From positions 1 to 64,000 of the forward strand of contig DUEZ01000063.1 in assembly GCA_011174825.1 (NCBI GenBank): a stretch of DNA of 64,000 nucleotides, in the 5' to 3' direction. This document shows positions 62,417 to 64,000 of the stretch, in pieces. The notes beneath the pieces are model-generated. The model was not told the origin of the DNA, ran no database searches, and was given only the letters and a program-made list of their open reading frames with translations. The translations under genes and the position numbers were made by a program. The stretch's first letter is position 1, and each line of letters begins with the position of its first letter. The DNA is from Anaerolineae bacterium. GTDB lineage: Bacteria > Chloroflexota > Anaerolineae > Anaerolineales > E44-bin32.

Positions 62417-62671
62417 CTACTTCTCTATCTTCTCGACGATGATGGTGCAGTTCGCAACCAAGGCCGCGATCGATCCAATGGCAGCCCAGACGGGTAAAAG
62501 CACAGCACCAACCACGCCCAGCGTGAGAGGGATCTCAATCAGGGTCTCGCCCCCCTCATTCTTGATGATGATGCGGCGAATGTTGCCCTCATGCACCAAT
62601 TCTTTGACCTTGGCGACGAGGCCTTCGCCACTGACTTGATATTCCTCCGTTCGAACTTCACCCTCGGTCAT
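62417..62671 (-). CDS. DUF4342-family small protein
   Basis: The 84-residue protein has an N-terminal helix (VAKVKELVHEGNIRRIIIKNEGGETLIEIPLTLGVVGAVLLPVWAAIG), matching DUF4342, with one transmembrane helix and a charged tail (VEKIEK). It is found near envelope-stress genes in other bacteria. AGGGAGG is upstream. It leads a minus-strand run ending in the toastrack genes. Confidence 0.82.
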   Translation of the reverse strand: MTEGEVRTEEYQVSGEGLVAKVKELVHEGNIRRIIIKNEGGETLIEIPLTLGVVGAVLLPVWAAIGSIAALVANCTIIVEKIEK

Positions 62672-63328
62672 TTTTTTCCTCCCTCAGTTGATGCATTCAA
62701 AACCTAATTATTACAGGCCTGAAATTTATGATTCGAGGCAATCATTCAGTTCTCCGGCTCATGATCCAGCACTGGGCTTTTTGCCTGCTCCAGAACGGGA
62801 TCCTCTACTGCATCAAGTTCGTTCCGATTTGGATGACTGAAGTTAGTTTCAGGCTGCAACACAGGAAATTGCTAGCCCAATACTTTTCCTACAAGGCTAA
62901 ACTGGCTTACTTGCACAATGTTTGGAAAAATCTATTGAAAGGTTATAAAAAAGCCGCCCATCAATCGAACCGGGCTAAAGCGCACGAGTGAAACTGTCGT
63001 GAACCCGATAGGGCCGCGTTCGACCTCATTTCCCAGGAAATGTGTGGAAAGATGTATCTGCAATCTTACATGAATATGGACGCATCTTCAATAGCAGCCT
63101 GAATTTGCGGTTTATGGTTTCAAGAATGTCTAATCCCTGGCCTTGTCCTACAACACCGAGATATCGCAAACCCTCACGGTATCTGCCCTCTTACCCTTAA
63201 TTATCGGTCTGGCGCGGATCATTGCCTTGCTGTTCCCGTTCGGAAATAGAAGCCCCTCGTTTCCTGTTTTCTTCACGATATGCAAAGTGATAATTGGAGC
63301 ATCGATCACACTGTTCATGTGTACAAGG
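62672..63328. other. Intergenic region, no supported gene
   Basis: About 650 bases. A + strand frame at 62728-62991 could encode 87 residues, but no ribosome-binding site or family likeness supports it. No repeat family of the window is present. Confidence 0.45.
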
Positions 63329-64000
63329 TCATTCCAAATCTTTGAGATATTGATCGAAAAACTGGATACTCCGCTGCATGGCCAGGCTGAAGGGGTTGGA
63401 CAAATTGTGGCCAGCGTCTTGATAGATGTAGAGTTCCACGACTTGCTCGGCGGCCAACGTTTGTTGATAAAGTGTCTCGGAAAACTCCACAGGCACGCTC
63501 GTGTCCCCCGTTCCGTGATGCAATTGAAGTGGACCGGATAGATCGGCAAGGTAGCTGTTGGCCGAGATGGATTCCCAAAACGCTGGGTTGTCCTCCGGTG
63601 ATCCGTACATCTCGGAAAGCTCCGTGCGCCAGCGTCGACCAGGGAAAGGTGTGCGTGTCACGACCTCGGCCGTAGCCGTATTCCGTCTCCAGCGTGAGAT
63701 CAGGTCCGGATACGACGCAACGACGCCGGCCCAAATCACGCCGACTTTGATGTCCTCTTCAATGACCATCGATCGCAGCGTGATGTATCCACCCATCGAA
63801 TGCCCCCACATCCCGATTCGGTTTGGATCGGCGTCCGGATAATGCTGCATCGAAGCAACGGCATTGAGCACATCGATGACATAATCGGGTTCACCATAGG
63901 CGCCTCGCGCCTCGCCCTCCGACTCACCATGACCGCGATAATCGGGCATAAACACGATGTAGCCATTGCGCGCCAGCTGATCAACATAGGCCACATAGCG
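63329..64000 (-). CDS. Alpha/beta hydrolase (prolyl oligopeptidase S9-like), 5' partial
   Basis: The frame is open to the window edge, so the start lies beyond 64000. The visible 224 residues have RGHGESEG, nucleophile elbow GMWGHSMGGYITLRSM (the Ser), GTGDTSVPVEFSETLYQ with the acidic residue, and GHNLSNP with the catalytic His, the alpha/beta hydrolase order typical of S9-like peptidases or acyl-esterases. The substrate is unknown. Confidence 0.9.
   Translation of the reverse strand, partial: RYVAYVDQLARNGYIVFMPDYRGHGESEGEARGAYGEPDYVIDVLNAVASMQHYPDADPNRIGMWGHSMGGYITLRSMVIEEDIKVGVIWAGVVASYPDLISRWRRNTATAEVVTRTPFPGRRWRTELSEMYGSPEDNPAFWESISANSYLADLSGPLQLHHGTGDTSVPVEFSETLYQQTLAAEQVVELYIYQDAGHNLSNPFSLAMQRSIQFFDQYLKDLE

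Noticed and set aside
62728-62991. 87-residue open frame on the + strand
   Set aside because: No ribosome-binding site, no recognisable domain, and composition unlike the neighbours.

Overview
The window looks like a chromosomal segment of an uncultured Chloroflexota bacterium, probably Anaerolineae-like. This is inferred from gene content and style: an MrfA-type helicase, a SpoIIIAA-like ATPase with R3H domain next to tmk, pdxS/pdxT, many toastrack-type membrane proteins, moderate-to-high GC, and several families of dispersed palindromic repeats. No rRNA, tRNA, CRISPR array, transposase or prophage was recognised. Both edge genes are cut by the window.

Layout. 1-7153 (+): a carbohydrate catabolic operon with a UROD-family protein, RbsD-like mutarotase, zinc polyol/sugar dehydrogenase, FGGY kinase and a large exported lipoprotein of glycoside-hydrolase-like type. 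7265-10528 (+): E1 alpha, E1 beta and E2 of a 2-oxo acid or acetoin dehydrogenase; E2 carries two subunit-binding domains, E3 is absent, and lipoyl synthase lies separately at 27 kb. 10.5-18.1 kb: repeat-rich intergenic DNA, a GpsA-like dehydrogenase, two tandem half-size permeases, a class V aminotransferase bracketed by a 31-bp palindrome, and a helicase with an inserted HNH domain. 18.1-22.3 kb: an ABC-2 exporter divergent from a NarL/LiaSR-type two-component system, with GTACG palindromes between them. 22.6-28.5 kb: a dynamin-like GTPase, an FNT channel with a stand-alone Lrp ligand-binding domain, an EamA permease, LipA and a cold-shock protein. 28.5-38.4 kb: repeats, a GIY-YIG gene broken by an amber codon, assorted metabolic enzymes, rhomboid, gmk, a zinc ribbon protein, and a winged-helix/nucleotidyltransferase pair whose promoter lies in a palindrome. 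38.6-43.8 kb (-): a tightly overlapping operon pdxS, flavin/PNPOx-like, pdxT, GNAT-like, SpoIIIAA/R3H ATPase, tmk.

44.1-50.7 kb (+): a YtrA-type GntR regulator with an array of TACAAT-like repeats at its promoter, an SPFH protein, a small DUF4177-like protein, a perfect 16-bp parS site inside a 28-bp palindrome (45947-45974), a YhfC-type intramembrane protease, an ABC exporter, an exported zinc-ribbon protein and a methyltransferase. The parS site suggests this segment lies in the origin-proximal part of the chromosome.

50.8-62.7 kb is the most unusual region. An ArsR-type regulator with a TTGACA-17-TATAAT promoter and two palindromes precedes about ten small membrane proteins. Five have toastrack/LiaF-like beta-repeat domains (one is a lipoprotein, one has GSGS repeats every 21-22 residues), one has a PspC domain, at least three share a repeated WWxxIPG transmembrane module, and one is DUF4342-like. 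A homocysteine methyltransferase and a glycosyltransferase sit in the middle. The set resembles the LiaF/PspC envelope-stress repertoire in a greatly expanded form and is the best candidate here for an incompletely described system. All assignments were made by eye from protein motifs, without database searches.
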